Shown: positions 17,030 through 24,613 of the stretch, in pieces
Layout: each line of letters begins with the position of its first letter
Position numbering within the stretch: the stretch's first letter is position 1
Notes under the pieces: model-generated
What the model was told of the DNA's origin: nothing
Seen by the model: only the letters and a program-made list of their open reading frames with translations
Database searches by the model: none
Program-made: the position numbers and the translations under genes
NCBI GenBank assembly: GCA_040218415.1
Contig: JAVJRN010000029.1
Span: forward strand, 1 to 64,000
Reading direction: 5' to 3'
Source: JAVJRN01 sp040218415
Lineage (GTDB): Bacteria; Bacteroidota; Bacteroidia; Cytophagales; Cyclobacteriaceae
Length of the DNA stretch: 64,000 nt

Positions 17030-17261
17030 TGTTGAGTTTAATTTTTCAGGAAGTTAAAGTGTGGATACAAAAATGTCAAAAGCATATCGAAAGTAAAGCA
17101 TGGAGTCGACCTTTATTACCAGCCCAACCCATGTTTACGGCCAACATTTTAGAGGATAGCGTGTGAAATGCGTCAATACTACTGCGGGTAATGCTTAACA
17201 CTAAGTAAATGACACATTTTTGAATTGATAAAAGCTTCAAAACAGACCTCTAGCTTCACCT

Positions 17262-17500
17262 CATTCAATTATTCCAAGATTTTTTAGAATCCCTTTCAAG
17301 AAAAATCATTGATGGCTTTTTAGTGATCAATCAAACGGCCAGAACCTCACAGGTCTTAGCGGAGGCTATTACTAGATTGCGTCGCACAACAGAAGTTTTA
17401 CACGTATAGCTATCAGTGGTTTGTTTAGTGTCTAAAATCCATTAGATTAGAATAAATAGAATTTATACACATACAACTGTTAGATTAACTAGCTGTTGTG
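17262..17500 (+). repeat. Long interspersed repeat, copy B
   Basis: Near full length: CATTCAATTATTCCAAG start, AATCATTGATGG, TGATCAATCAAACGGCCA, TCTTAGCGGAGGCTA, GTATAGCTATCAGTGG, AATCCATTAGATTAG, and the end TTAACTAGCTGTTG. It fills the second half of the 488-bp gap between pfkA and the methyltransferase gene and ends 16 nt before that ATG. The first half (17030-17261) holds the pfkA leader and nothing else I can name. Confidence 0.7.
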
Positions 17501-17516
17501 GAGAATAGAAACAATA

Positions 17517-18116
17517 ATGGCAGGAGATTATTACAAAACTAAAGACTCGGTAGAAGAATACATCAGATTGGCAAAGGATGTGAGTGGACAGGAACTGATT
17601 AATAAACTAAAGAACTTTCTACCAATAAACGCTACTTTACTTGAACTTGGCACAGGGCCAGGAACTGATTGGAACATCCTTAGCGCAGATTATGAAGTCG
17701 TAGGCTCTGATAATTCACCCGAGTTTTTAAGTCATCTAAATTCTACTAATCCCAAGGGAAGTTTCATCGAATTAGATGCTGTCACAATTAAAACAGACAA
17801 AAAGTTTGATGGTATATATTCAAACAAAGTATTGCATCATTTGAAAAATGATGAACTTAATGATTCCATTAAAAAGCAATTCGATGTTTTAAATTCTAGT
17901 GGAATTACCTGCCATTCTTTTTGGAAAGGAGAAGGTTCAGAAGTTTTCAAAGGCCTTTTCGTGAACTATCATACTAAGAACTCATTGAAGGATCTCTTTG
18001 AAAGCAACTTTGAAATTCTATTGATTGAGGAATACGCCGAATTTGAAGAAGGGGACTCACTACTCCTGATTGGAAAGAAAAAAGACGGCACTTCAACAAA
18101 ACCTAAACGGCATTGA
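17517..18116 (+). CDS. Class I SAM-dependent methyltransferase
   Basis: 199 residues from the ATG at 17517; an upstream in-frame TTG (17496) would read into the repeat. Rossmann motif I is ATLLELGTGPGTDW (about 41-54), motif II ends VVGSDNS, and post-I is FIELDAVTI, with FDGIYSNKVLHHL as motif IV. A final ESNFEILLIEEYAEFEEGDSLLLIGKKK is typical of small-molecule methylases. The substrate is unknown. No target-recognition domain is present, so it is unlikely to be the partner of a restriction enzyme. Its promoter lies in long repeat copy B. Confidence 0.75.
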   Translation: MAGDYYKTKDSVEEYIRLAKDVSGQELINKLKNFLPINATLLELGTGPGTDWNILSADYEVVGSDNSPEFLSHLNSTNPKGSFIELDAVTIKTDKKFDGIYSNKVLHHLKNDELNDSIKKQFDVLNSSGITCHSFWKGEGSEVFKGLFVNYHTKNSLKDLFESNFEILLIEEYAEFEEGDSLLLIGKKKDGTSTKPKRH

Positions 18117-18454
18117 AACGCGGTATAGCTAGATGTGAGGCACAATCCACTTCGAGAAATTGATGCCTCAGCTGGGGCTAGATTGTATCTAGTACCTCTA
18201 CAGGCAATCGATCTCTATTAGGACTTTATCCCCTTGCGTAATCTATGGTACTGCCATATTTTTAGTACTCCGAGTCACTTACAAAACCAGAATCAACTGG
18301 ATTCATATGTATAATTGATCTTTTGTTCTATTACGCTACCACTCCAAAGCGCTATTGGTTTATTATGCTGCCGAAACGTCGAACCGTGCCAAAATTGTCG
18401 CTTATTAACGATCGCATTTTTACTGTCTGCCCTTTCCATTATCCATAAAAGGAT

Positions 18455-18579
18455 AGTTCTTAGGCGACTTGGAATTGTGACAACAGGATAACCAACAGCA
18501 TCATTTACAAGCATTTTCCGTACTTTTAAGTCTAGATTATAAAGCTTTTGTAGAAATAAGGACAGATAAACGCTGCTGA
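18455..18579 (+). pseudogene. Decayed copy of the DUF433 antitoxin leader and start
   Basis: About 120 bp match the leader plus first codons of the intact DUF433 gene (20806-20930): AGTTCTTAGGCGACTTGGAA, TTTTCCGTACTTTTAA, then LDYKAFVEIRTDKRC-stop in place of MDYKALLEIRTDKRFG. The ATG has become CTA and the frame ends after 15 codons. It sits in a 530-bp gap (18117-18647) that otherwise holds only a non-coding stretch. Confidence 0.65.
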
Positions 18580-18647
18580 CTTACGCAACTACTTACATAC
18601 AAGGCTGGCTTGCGTCATACACTACCAGAACCAAATAAAAAAGCGAA

Positions 18648-19715
18648 ATGATTTTACACAAAATGAAATCACTTATTGTATTGACACTTTCCCTTATAAT
18701 GTTATCGTGCAATGGTCAAAAGACCAAACCAAAGATTGAAAACAATACGCCGATAATCTCAAAATCAATCAGAGCGGATGAATTTAAAGACCCGCTTTTC
18801 TTTATTAATGGACAATTATGCCAACATCTTCGCAAGATATTTCAAGATTCCAAAGGCAATCTTTGGTTTGGAACCAATGTTTATGACCTTATGAAATATG
18901 ACGGAAGCGCTTTAAAGTATATCTCAAAAAAAGAGGGTTTCAGTGGAGGGAGAGTGACCGGAATTTTAGAAGACAATATGGGTAATATTTGGTTTGCAAC
19001 ATCTTCCGGATTAAATAAATATGATGGAAAATCATTTAAGGTTTTCACTGAAGCAGACGGCTTGTTAAACTCAGAGATTTGGAGTCTGATCATTGATTCA
19101 AAGGGAATCTTTTGGATAGGGCATGATGAAGGTCTGAGTCGTTTCGATGGAAATGAATTTCGAAATATCTCAATCCCAAAACCACAGGTTTCTATAAAAA
19201 GTACGATCTATTCTCCTGATAGAATAGTAGGAATTGCAGAAGATAAAGAAGGTAATTTATGGTTGGGAACCGACGGATTTGGTATCTGTAAGTATGATGG
19301 TAAATCTTTTACAAGTTTCACAACAGAGAACGGACTGGCTGACAATGCAATTCATGAAATCATGTTGGATTCAAAAGGGCTATTATGGATAGGTACCTAT
19401 TGGGGTGGTCTCAGTAGGTTTGATGGAGAGAAATTCACCAACTTCACAAAAGAGGGAGCAATAAGCGGTGTGGAGGTCAGTGCTTTTTTTGAAGATAGTA
19501 ATGGAGACATTTGGTTTGGTGTTGAGAATAATGGTGTATACAAATATGATGGCGAGGTTTTCACGCATTATAATCAGGAATCATTTTCTAATGGCTCAAT
19601 ATTGAGCATTTACAAAGACAAGGAAAACAGATTTTGGTTTGGAGGATGGGGAGGTCTATTTCGTTATTATAAAGAAAACTTTACCCCAGTAACGAAAGAT
19701 GGGCCTTGGGAATAG
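18648..19715 (+). CDS. Two-component-regulator propeller-repeat lipoprotein
   Basis: 355 residues; a second ATG at 18663 would give a cleaner signal peptide (MKSLIVLTLSLIMLSCNGQ). The lipobox is MLSC. Seven propeller blades follow, each of the type DSKGNLWFGT---GL-KYDGKSFT-F, enough for a closed seven-bladed beta-propeller. No effector domain is attached. It shares the SCNGQ site and repeat pattern with 1007-2095. Likely a surface or periplasmic sensing or scaffold protein; ligand unknown. Confidence 0.8.
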   Translation: MILHKMKSLIVLTLSLIMLSCNGQKTKPKIENNTPIISKSIRADEFKDPLFFINGQLCQHLRKIFQDSKGNLWFGTNVYDLMKYDGSALKYISKKEGFSGGRVTGILEDNMGNIWFATSSGLNKYDGKSFKVFTEADGLLNSEIWSLIIDSKGIFWIGHDEGLSRFDGNEFRNISIPKPQVSIKSTIYSPDRIVGIAEDKEGNLWLGTDGFGICKYDGKSFTSFTTENGLADNAIHEIMLDSKGLLWIGTYWGGLSRFDGEKFTNFTKEGAISGVEVSAFFEDSNGDIWFGVENNGVYKYDGEVFTHYNQESFSNGSILSIYKDKENRFWFGGWGGLFRYYKENFTPVTKDGPWE

Positions 19716-19917
19716 AAAACACGAAACAAACAAAATAGCTTCCACATCCAAGTAATTATTTAAGAATTGCAAAACTGGTAGTTTATAGATGTTAAAATAG
19801 TTTCAGAGAAACATGCCATATCTGGATGATTTTTGTAGACAGTGCCACTTGAAAAATGGCATCCACATAGTTGTTTTCTTTCTCTTCTTTTAACTTCTGA
19901 ACGGTGAACAAAAGTTG

Positions 19918-20088
19918 CGAAAATCATCATTTTCATAATCAACGGAATGCCCACTATTCTTAGCTTACGCAACGACCAGGGTGCGTTCCACGAAATCTAT
20001 TAATGGTTTGTTCCGCATCCAAAATGCGTGAGAGCTAACCTTAATACAAGTTAGTTAACCATATATTATCGGCTAACTCTTAGTTACC
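19918..20088 (+). repeat. Long interspersed repeat, copy C
   Basis: Family landmarks: TTTTCATAATCAACGGAATGCCC, ACTATTCTTAGC, ATTAATGGTTTGTTCCGCATCCAAAATG, ACAAGTTAGTTAACC, and a tail ending TTAGTTACCTG. It ends 50 nt before the PIN-domain toxin gene. The 200 bp before it, after the propeller gene, show nothing recognisable. Confidence 0.65.
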
Positions 20089-20138
20089 TGTCAGCAGTGT
20101 TTCTTGCAAAGTCATAAGCATTTGACGAACTTTAGCTC

Positions 20139-20600
20139 ATGATTAAAAAAGTCTACATTGACACTTCTGTGGTTGGTGGATATTTTGATGAAGAGTTCGA
20201 ATTCTGGACTAAGATTTTCTTTGAATCTGTCAAGAAAAATGAATTTCAGATAGTCATATCGGATATTCTTACTGAGGAGTTAAAATATGCACCTGAATTC
20301 ATCCGTAACTTCCTTGACGAATTTCCAGATGAACATAAAGTTTATGTAGAGCTATCCAGTGATGTAGAAGCATTAGCCAGACAGTATATTAGTAGCCAGA
20401 TAGTTGGCGTTAAAAGCTTGGTAGATTGTCGCCATATCGCAACCGCAACGATAAACCAAATTGAGATTTTAACAAGTTGGAATTTCAAGCATATTGTTAA
20501 TCTGAACAAGATTCACCTATACAACGGAGTGAATTTACAGTACGGCTACAGACCAGTTGAGATTCGAACACCAAGAGAAATTGTGAACTATGAAGACTAA
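20139..20600 (+). CDS. PIN-domain toxin (VapC-like ribonuclease)
   Basis: 153 residues. The start VYIDTSVVGGYFD carries the first PIN aspartate (Asp8). Later acidic residues occur in the ILTEEL helix and in SLVDCRHIATA (Asp107), followed by the conserved TSWNFKHI(V) strand-helix. The family cleaves RNA as a type II toxin. The next gene overlaps its 3' end by 11 nt, giving toxin-first order. It starts 50 nt after long repeat copy C. Confidence 0.75.
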   Translation: MIKKVYIDTSVVGGYFDEEFEFWTKIFFESVKKNEFQIVISDILTEELKYAPEFIRNFLDEFPDEHKVYVELSSDVEALARQYISSQIVGVKSLVDCRHIATATINQIEILTSWNFKHIVNLNKIHLYNGVNLQYGYRPVEIRTPREIVNYED

Positions 20601-20751
20601 GAGAACTAAAGACAAGAAATTCGATGCTGTCGAGATGATGCGTTCGATTCGAAATAAAATTGACGAAGACACTAAGGATATGAGCTTTGAACAATTGAAG
20701 GAGTATTATCGGAAGAGCAACGAGCTGAACAGAAAAAGAGCCAAAAGGTAA
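20590..20751 (+). CDS. Small putative antitoxin of the PIN toxin
   Basis: 53 residues (MKTKRTKDKKFDAVEMMRSI to the end NRKRAKR). Its ATG overlaps the toxin's last codons, so the genes are translationally coupled. It is highly charged and helical, with a DMSFEQLKEYY segment typical of toxin-wrapping antitoxin tails. The basic N- and C-termini could bind DNA or RNA. The position and size are the argument; no DNA-binding fold is recognised. Confidence 0.65.
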   Translation: MKTKRTKDKKFDAVEMMRSIRNKIDEDTKDMSFEQLKEYYRKSNELNRKRAKR

Positions 20752-20882
20752 CAGTCTCTATTGGCTATATACCTAGCCGGCCGCACCAAATTGCCTCAGC
20801 TGGGAAGTTCTTAGACGTCTTGGAATTGTGGCAAGAGAATAACCACAAGCATTTTTTAAAAGTATTTTCGGTACTTTTAAAC

Positions 20883-21104
20883 ATGGATTATAAAGCTCTT
20901 TTAGAAATAAGGACGGATAAACGGTTTGGAAAGCCTTGCCTAAAAGGCAGTCGAATATCGGTGTATGATGTTCTGAATTGGCTTTCAAATGGAATGAGCC
21001 GTGAGGACATAAAGGCTGATTTTGAAGAAATTACTGATCCAATGATCGATGCTTGTTTGGCCTATGCAGCTGACAAAGAACGCAGACTGATCTCCGTGCA
21101 GTGA
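20883..21104 (+). CDS. DUF433 antitoxin
   Basis: 73 residues from the ATG at 20883; the upstream in-frame TTG start would read through leader sequence that is also repeated at 18455. It is a DUF433 protein: RFGKPCLKGSRISVYDVLNWL, SREDIKADFEEIT, DACLAYAADKERR, a homeodomain-like helix-turn-helix. Such proteins are paired with DUF5615 PIN-like toxins. The cognate toxin follows directly but is broken, leaving an orphan antitoxin. Confidence 0.8.
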   Translation: MDYKALLEIRTDKRFGKPCLKGSRISVYDVLNWLSNGMSREDIKADFEEITDPMIDACLAYAADKERRLISVQ

Positions 21105-21549
21105 AACTTATTTTTGATCAAAATATTTCTCCAAGAATCACAAGAAATTACCTGATGAATTTTCTCAATGTGAGCATGTAAGATTTGTCGGTCTTGAGGA
21201 CGCATCTGACACTGCAATCTTTGAATTCGCAAAAATTAATAGCAGGGCGATAGCCCAATAGGTCTAATTCCCCGATGCTCTGCGTCGGAAGCTAGGGTCA
21301 AGGGTTCTACCCTTGGGTTTAATACCATTTAATGATTTTGAGATTCTGACTTTTGACGCTGATTTTATTGACTTGAATGCCATTCAATGAATGCCATTAG
21401 AGGAACTCCTCCAAATGTAATCTATTTGAATACAGGCAATCTGACCACTCAAAGTGTATCTGACCTGATCATGAGCCATTTGCTGATAATTCAGCACTAT
21501 TTGAACTCAGAAACGGACAACATTCTTGAGCTGATAAAAGCTCCATAAA
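21102..21549 (+). pseudogene. Broken DUF5615 (PIN-like) toxin
   Basis: Pieces of a DUF5615 toxin lie in several frames. They are MKLIFDQNISPRITRNYLMN (GTG start, 21102), then FSQCEHVRFVGLEDASDTAIFE.. (frameshifted), ILTFDADFIDLNAI, and GTPPNVIYLNTGNLTTQS.. to the stop near 21549. Three lesions are visible: a frameshift near 21155, a hairpin-rich insertion of about 90 bp (21240-21330), and a tandem duplication of a 14-bp unit AATGCCATTCAATG (21376-21398). It cannot be functional, so the partner antitoxin is unpaired. Confidence 0.8.
21250..21327. repeat. REP-like double hairpin inserted in the toxin
   Basis: Two adjacent palindromes with no coding match to the toxin: CCGATGCTCTGCGTCGG (6-bp stem, one mismatch) and CAAGGGTTCTACCCTTG (perfect 6-bp stem). 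They sit exactly where the DUF5615 reading frame is interrupted between FEFAKINSRAI and ILTFDAD. They look like a REP/MITE-type insertion; no target-site duplication is evident. Confidence 0.5.
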
Positions 21550-21550
21550 A

Positions 21551-21804
21551 ACCTTCATTCCCACCCCACCAAATCATTCCAAGATTTGTAGAATCCAGTT
21601 CAAGAAAAACCATTGATGGTTTTTTCATAATCAATCGAACGGCCAATACCTCACTGATTTTAGCCGGCGCTACCACCAGCGTGCGTCGCACCACAGAAAT
21701 TTTTCACTTATAGCTGTCAATGGTTTCTGCTGCATTCAAAATGGATTAGATTTGGATTAATATAAGTTAAATAATGGGAACTGTGCGGTTAACTAGTTGT
21801 TAGC
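21551..21804 (+). repeat. Long interspersed repeat, copy D (near consensus)
   Basis: Full-length copy: ACCTTCATTCCCACCCCACC, TCATTCCAAGATTTGTAG, AACCATTGATGG, AATCAATCGAACGGCC, TGATTTTAGCC, CTTATAGCTGTCAATGG, AAATGGATTAGATTTGG, then the end CGGTTAACTAGTTGTTAGC. The extreme ends (CCACCCC block, TTGTTAGC) are the best definition of the unit. It lies between the broken DUF5615 toxin and the Abi gene. Confidence 0.75.
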
Positions 21805-21814
21805 GGCAAGCGCA

Positions 21815-21843
21815 ATAAAAAAGCCCCTGATTTCTCAGAGGCT
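21815..21843 (-). terminator. Rho-independent terminator-like hairpin
   Basis: Read on the minus strand this is AGCCTCTGA-GAAA-TCAGGGGCT followed by TTTTTTATT: a 9-bp stem with one mismatch, a GAAA tetraloop and a U-tract. There is no minus-strand gene to its right that needs it, so it may be a relic or may block antisense transcription towards long repeat copy D. Confidence 0.5.
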
Positions 21844-21946
21844 GATTTCTTAAACTTGATTACGTTCCAAAGGAAGAGGCTTGATCAAGCATTACGATGT
21901 AAATATACGACCTATATTTACATTTTGTTACTTAATTTTCTAAAAT

Positions 21947-22627
21947 TTGGAATACGGCAAACTTGAATATTTCCTCTCGCAACAAAGAATTCAGAGGTTT
22001 TTGGTAGCCGCTGGGAATTCCAAATCTAAGGCTCAACAACTTTATAGAATTAATCTCAGAGTAAGTCAGGCTTTTTATCCAATCCTCAACCTTTTCGAAA
22101 TTTTCATACGAAATACAGTGAATTACCAAATCACTTCACATTTCGCCAACCCTAATTGGATAGTTTCGGAAAAACACGGGTTTATGAACGATAATTCACT
22201 AAGACACTCAAAATTCTTTTTGAAAAATTCTGTGGAAAAGGCCGAAAGAACGATAAGACGAAAAGGAGGTGCTATTTCTTCTGGAAAGGTCATATCTGAA
22301 CAATCATTTGGATTCTGGACATCATTATTCGAAACTCATCATTACAGATTACTTGGAGGAGTTATAATCCATTGCTTTCCGAACAAACCTAATAACGTAA
22401 ATAGAAGCGTCATCTCTCAGAAATTAAATAGGATAAGAGAATTTAGAAATCGTGTATATCACAATGAACCCATTTGCTTTAACGGGCCGAACATTGACTT
22501 TAGTCAGGCTGAAGTTATACGTAATGAAATATTTGACATGCTTTCTTGGATTGACTCAGATTTATCAACGTATGCTGAATATTTCAACGGAATTCAGGCT
22601 AAAATTGATCAAGTAAACAACATTTAA
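21947..22627 (+). CDS. Abi-family (HEPN-type) abortive infection protein
   Basis: 226 residues, TTG start (an in-frame stop lies two codons upstream and the next Met is far inside the domain). It is of the Abi family: AQQLYRINLRVSQAFYPILN, FEIFIRNTVNYQI, EQSFGFWTSLFE, and the HEPN RNase motif R-x4-H in FRNRVYHNEPICF (about 170-182), then SWIDSDL. HEPN Abi proteins are thought to cleave RNA upon phage infection and cause growth arrest. It is a single gene behind long repeat copy D, followed by mobile-element debris. Confidence 0.75.
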   Translation: MEYGKLEYFLSQQRIQRFLVAAGNSKSKAQQLYRINLRVSQAFYPILNLFEIFIRNTVNYQITSHFANPNWIVSEKHGFMNDNSLRHSKFFLKNSVEKAERTIRRKGGAISSGKVISEQSFGFWTSLFETHHYRLLGGVIIHCFPNKPNNVNRSVISQKLNRIREFRNRVYHNEPICFNGPNIDFSQAEVIRNEIFDMLSWIDSDLSTYAEYFNGIQAKIDQVNNI

Positions 22628-22634
22628 AGCATCT

Positions 22635-22745
22635 ATTCGAGTAAGCTAAAGGCCTGGCGCACCTTACTTCTCATCACAGAATCGTGCTGGGACGCATAAT
22701 CGTGAACCTCTCAATTCATACGGCTCTTTTTATGCAGTCCTCATC
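22635..22745 (-). ncRNA. Probable group II intron 3' remnant (domains V-VI)
   Basis: On the minus strand, 22726-22701 reads GAGCCGTATGAATTGAGAGG followed by TTCACG, closely matching the 5' arm and loop of group II intron domain V (GAGCCGTAT...GAGAGG...CACGTACGGTTC). The closing arm is disrupted by about 17 extra bases before GATTCTGTGA. A following stem AGTAAG...CTTACT (with GCGCCAGGCC inside) resembles domain VI. There is no reverse transcriptase ORF, so it is a dead fragment. Confidence 0.5.
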
Positions 22746-22774
22746 ACAGTCGGTTATGGAATCGAATACTAACA

Positions 22775-23005
22775 TTGAAACCTCAATTGCTTAGGAAACC
22801 CAAGAACCCTTGGTTATCATCGAACAATGTTAATCCTAACAAATTATTTGCTTTCCTTTCATGCAGCCTCTATTTGCTGAAGGTTATCAGCCCTAACATC
22901 AGAACAGGAACACAATATTCGGAACTCCTTGAAAAATATCCAAACATCAACATGTAAGCAATGGCTTTTCCCACCAACTGGGAGCAAGTGGAATTGTGGA
23001 AGTAA
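22775..23005 (+). pseudogene. C-terminal remnant of an Abi_2-family protein
   Basis: In one frame: NNVNPNKLFAFLSCSLYLLK, VISPN, SELLEKYPNINM-stop-AMAFPTNWEQVELWK-stop. The YLL-.IISPN, LFEKYPNI and AMGFP-NW motifs are the end of AbiD/F-like (Abi_2) proteins. It has no N-terminal half and an in-frame TAA, so it is inactive. It shares the region with the intact Abi gene 150 bp upstream but is from a different Abi branch. Confidence 0.65.
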
Positions 23006-23110
23006 CCCATAAATTAGAAAAATACAATATAACGAAATAGATGTATGTCAACATACGAGCTGATCGTTGGCATGAATTGACGTCATGATGAAATTTTTTA
23101 TCTTTACTAC

Positions 23111-23320
23111 ATGACGATCGAGCAAAAGAAAATATCGCTTATTCAATGGATAACAAACCTTGAAGACGAGGTGATCATTGATCAAATATCAGGGTTTCAA
23201 AAGTCTTCCTTAGATGAGCTTCCTAAAGCCATTGTAGAATTACTAAAAATGGCAGAAGCTGAGCCGGAGGAAAATCTCACTAAACATACAAGTGTTAGAG
23301 ATATTCTGAATAGGAGATGA
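23111..23320 (+). CDS. Antitoxin of RelE/ParE module
   Basis: 69 residues. MTIEQKKISLIQWITNLEDE and VIDQISGFQKSS are the typical start of Bacteroidota antitoxins paired with RelE/ParE toxins. The acidic tail is the presumed toxin-binding part. Its TGA overlaps the toxin ATG (ATGA), so translation is coupled. Such complexes usually repress their own promoter, here within 23010-23110. Confidence 0.8.
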   Translation: MTIEQKKISLIQWITNLEDEVIIDQISGFQKSSLDELPKAIVELLKMAEAEPEENLTKHTSVRDILNRR

Positions 23321-23646
23321 AAGAAGTCCTGTGGACTGAAACCGCCAAGAAACCGCTACAAGAAAATTCAGATTTCATTCTTGAACGATGGAATTCGGAC
23401 ATCAATGATGACTTTGTTGAACAACTTGAATATCGAATAAACCAACTTCAAAAGAACCCTGAACTTGGCTCAACTTTTCAAAATACTCAAATCAGGAAAC
23501 TAGTAATACACAAAACTGTTTCTTTGTTTTATACGAATACTACCAAATACATCAAACTTCTTGTGATTTGGGATAATCGGCAAGATTCAGACCAACTGTT
23601 AGATAAATTATCTGATGCTAACCACCCATTATCCCCACCCCATTGA
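23317..23646 (+). CDS. RelE/ParE-family toxin
   Basis: 109 residues with the RelE/ParE fold: VLWTETAKKPLQENSDFILERW, VEQLEYRINQLQKNPELGST, IRKLVIHKTVSLFYTNT, IKLLVIWDNRQD. The usual catalytic residues of RelE are not obvious; this branch resembles ParE-type plasmid stabilisation toxins. The last about 10 codons (DANHPLSPPH) are written in the 5' end of long repeat copy E, so the repeat supplies the stop codon. Confidence 0.8.
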   Translation: MKEVLWTETAKKPLQENSDFILERWNSDINDDFVEQLEYRINQLQKNPELGSTFQNTQIRKLVIHKTVSLFYTNTTKYIKLLVIWDNRQDSDQLLDKLSDANHPLSPPH

Positions 23647-23864
23647 ATGACTCCAAGACTTGTAGCATATTTCAAGAAGAGCCATTGATGTGTTTTTTTA
23701 TAATCAATGGCACGGCCAATACCCCACTGATTTTAGCGGACCCTACGATCAAAGTGTGACGCACCACAGAAATTTATCACTTATAGCTGTCAATGGTTTG
23801 TTCGGCATTTAAAATGGATTAGGTCTATTGGACATATAGGGCTGATAATGACTAGTAGCGGTAG
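23617..23864 (+). repeat. Long interspersed repeat, copy E
   Basis: Begins GCTAACCACCCATTATCCCC inside the RelE toxin's final codons. It continues with GAATGACTCCAAGACTTG, GCCATTGATG, AATCAATGGCACGGCC, TGATTTTAGCGGA, CTTATAGCTGTCAATGG, AAAATGGATTAGG, and a diverged end (GACTAGTAGCGG). It ends 89 nt before the DarT start. Confidence 0.75.
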
Positions 23865-23952
23865 TTATCAGTTCGTTGACATCATTGGACTTTCTGATCG
23901 TAAACCATTCCTAATTCTTGTTTCTAATCTTGAAATTGGCTAATCTAACCAA

Positions 23953-24604
23953 ATGAATTTGAGCCAGATCAATATCTATAGATTAATCCATATTGAGAAC
24001 ATTCCTCATGTTCTTGCGCACGGGATAACTCACAAAAATTCACCAAATGCTAACCCTAACTTTGTTGGAATCGGAGATCTGAGTCTTATAGACAATCGGT
24101 ACAAGGCGAGTGAATATTGACAATGGGAATACTTTTAATACAATCGAAACTATTACTCTTGGAGATTTCACACCTTTCTATTTTGGTGTGAGAATGCCAA
24201 TGTTATATGTAATCCAACAAGGCGGTAATTTTGTTGAAAAAGCCAATAAACCTGATGATATAATTTATGTTGCCTGTTCGGTTCAATCCCTCGTGAATTC
24301 AAACTTGACCTACTATTTTTCGGATGGGCACGCAACGGACTTCTTATCAACTTTCTATAATAAGGATGAAATAAATCAGCTACCTCAAATTGTTGATTGG
24401 ACTGCTGTCAAAGAACCGTATTGGAGTGGTCAAGAAAACCTGAATATTAAGAGAAAGAAACAGGCCGAATTCATAGTCAATGGTGACATTCCTCCAAACT
24501 TTATTATTGGTTTTGGCTGTTATAATGATTCAACAAAACAAAAACTGATAGAATTTGGTGTAAATGATCAATTAGTTAAAGTCATTCCTAATGCTTATTA
24601 TTAA
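23953..24604 (+). pseudogene. darT: DarT ADP-ribosyltransferase toxin with a frameshift
   Basis: DarT modifies thymidine in DNA using NAD+. The N-terminal part (MNLSQINIYRLIHIENIPHV, LAHGITHKNSP, FVGIGDLSLIDNRYK; 23953-24120) ends at a TGA. The remainder (NIDNGNTFNTIETITLGDFT, FYFGVRMPMLYV, SDGHATDF, KRKKQAEFIV with the catalytic-type Glu, IIGFGCYN..VKVIPNAYY) continues one frame over from about 24092-24110 to 24604. One extra or two missing bases between 24092 and 24120 restore a full-length protein of about 217 residues. No slippery heptamer is seen. The darG gene starts 9 nt after. Confidence 0.85.
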
Positions 24605-24613
24605 ACCACAATT

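Noticed and set aside
17517..18116. Pairing the methyltransferase with the Mrr nuclease as a restriction-modification system
   Set aside because: The methylase has no target-recognition domain or DNA-methylase motif IV (DPPY/NPPY/PC), and Mrr enzymes act without a partner; pfkA and other genes lie between them.
18293..18514. 73-residue minus-strand ORF
   Set aside because: It is antisense to the decayed DUF433 leader copy; a similar antisense ORF appears over the other copy (20773-20988), so both are shadows of the duplicated sequence.
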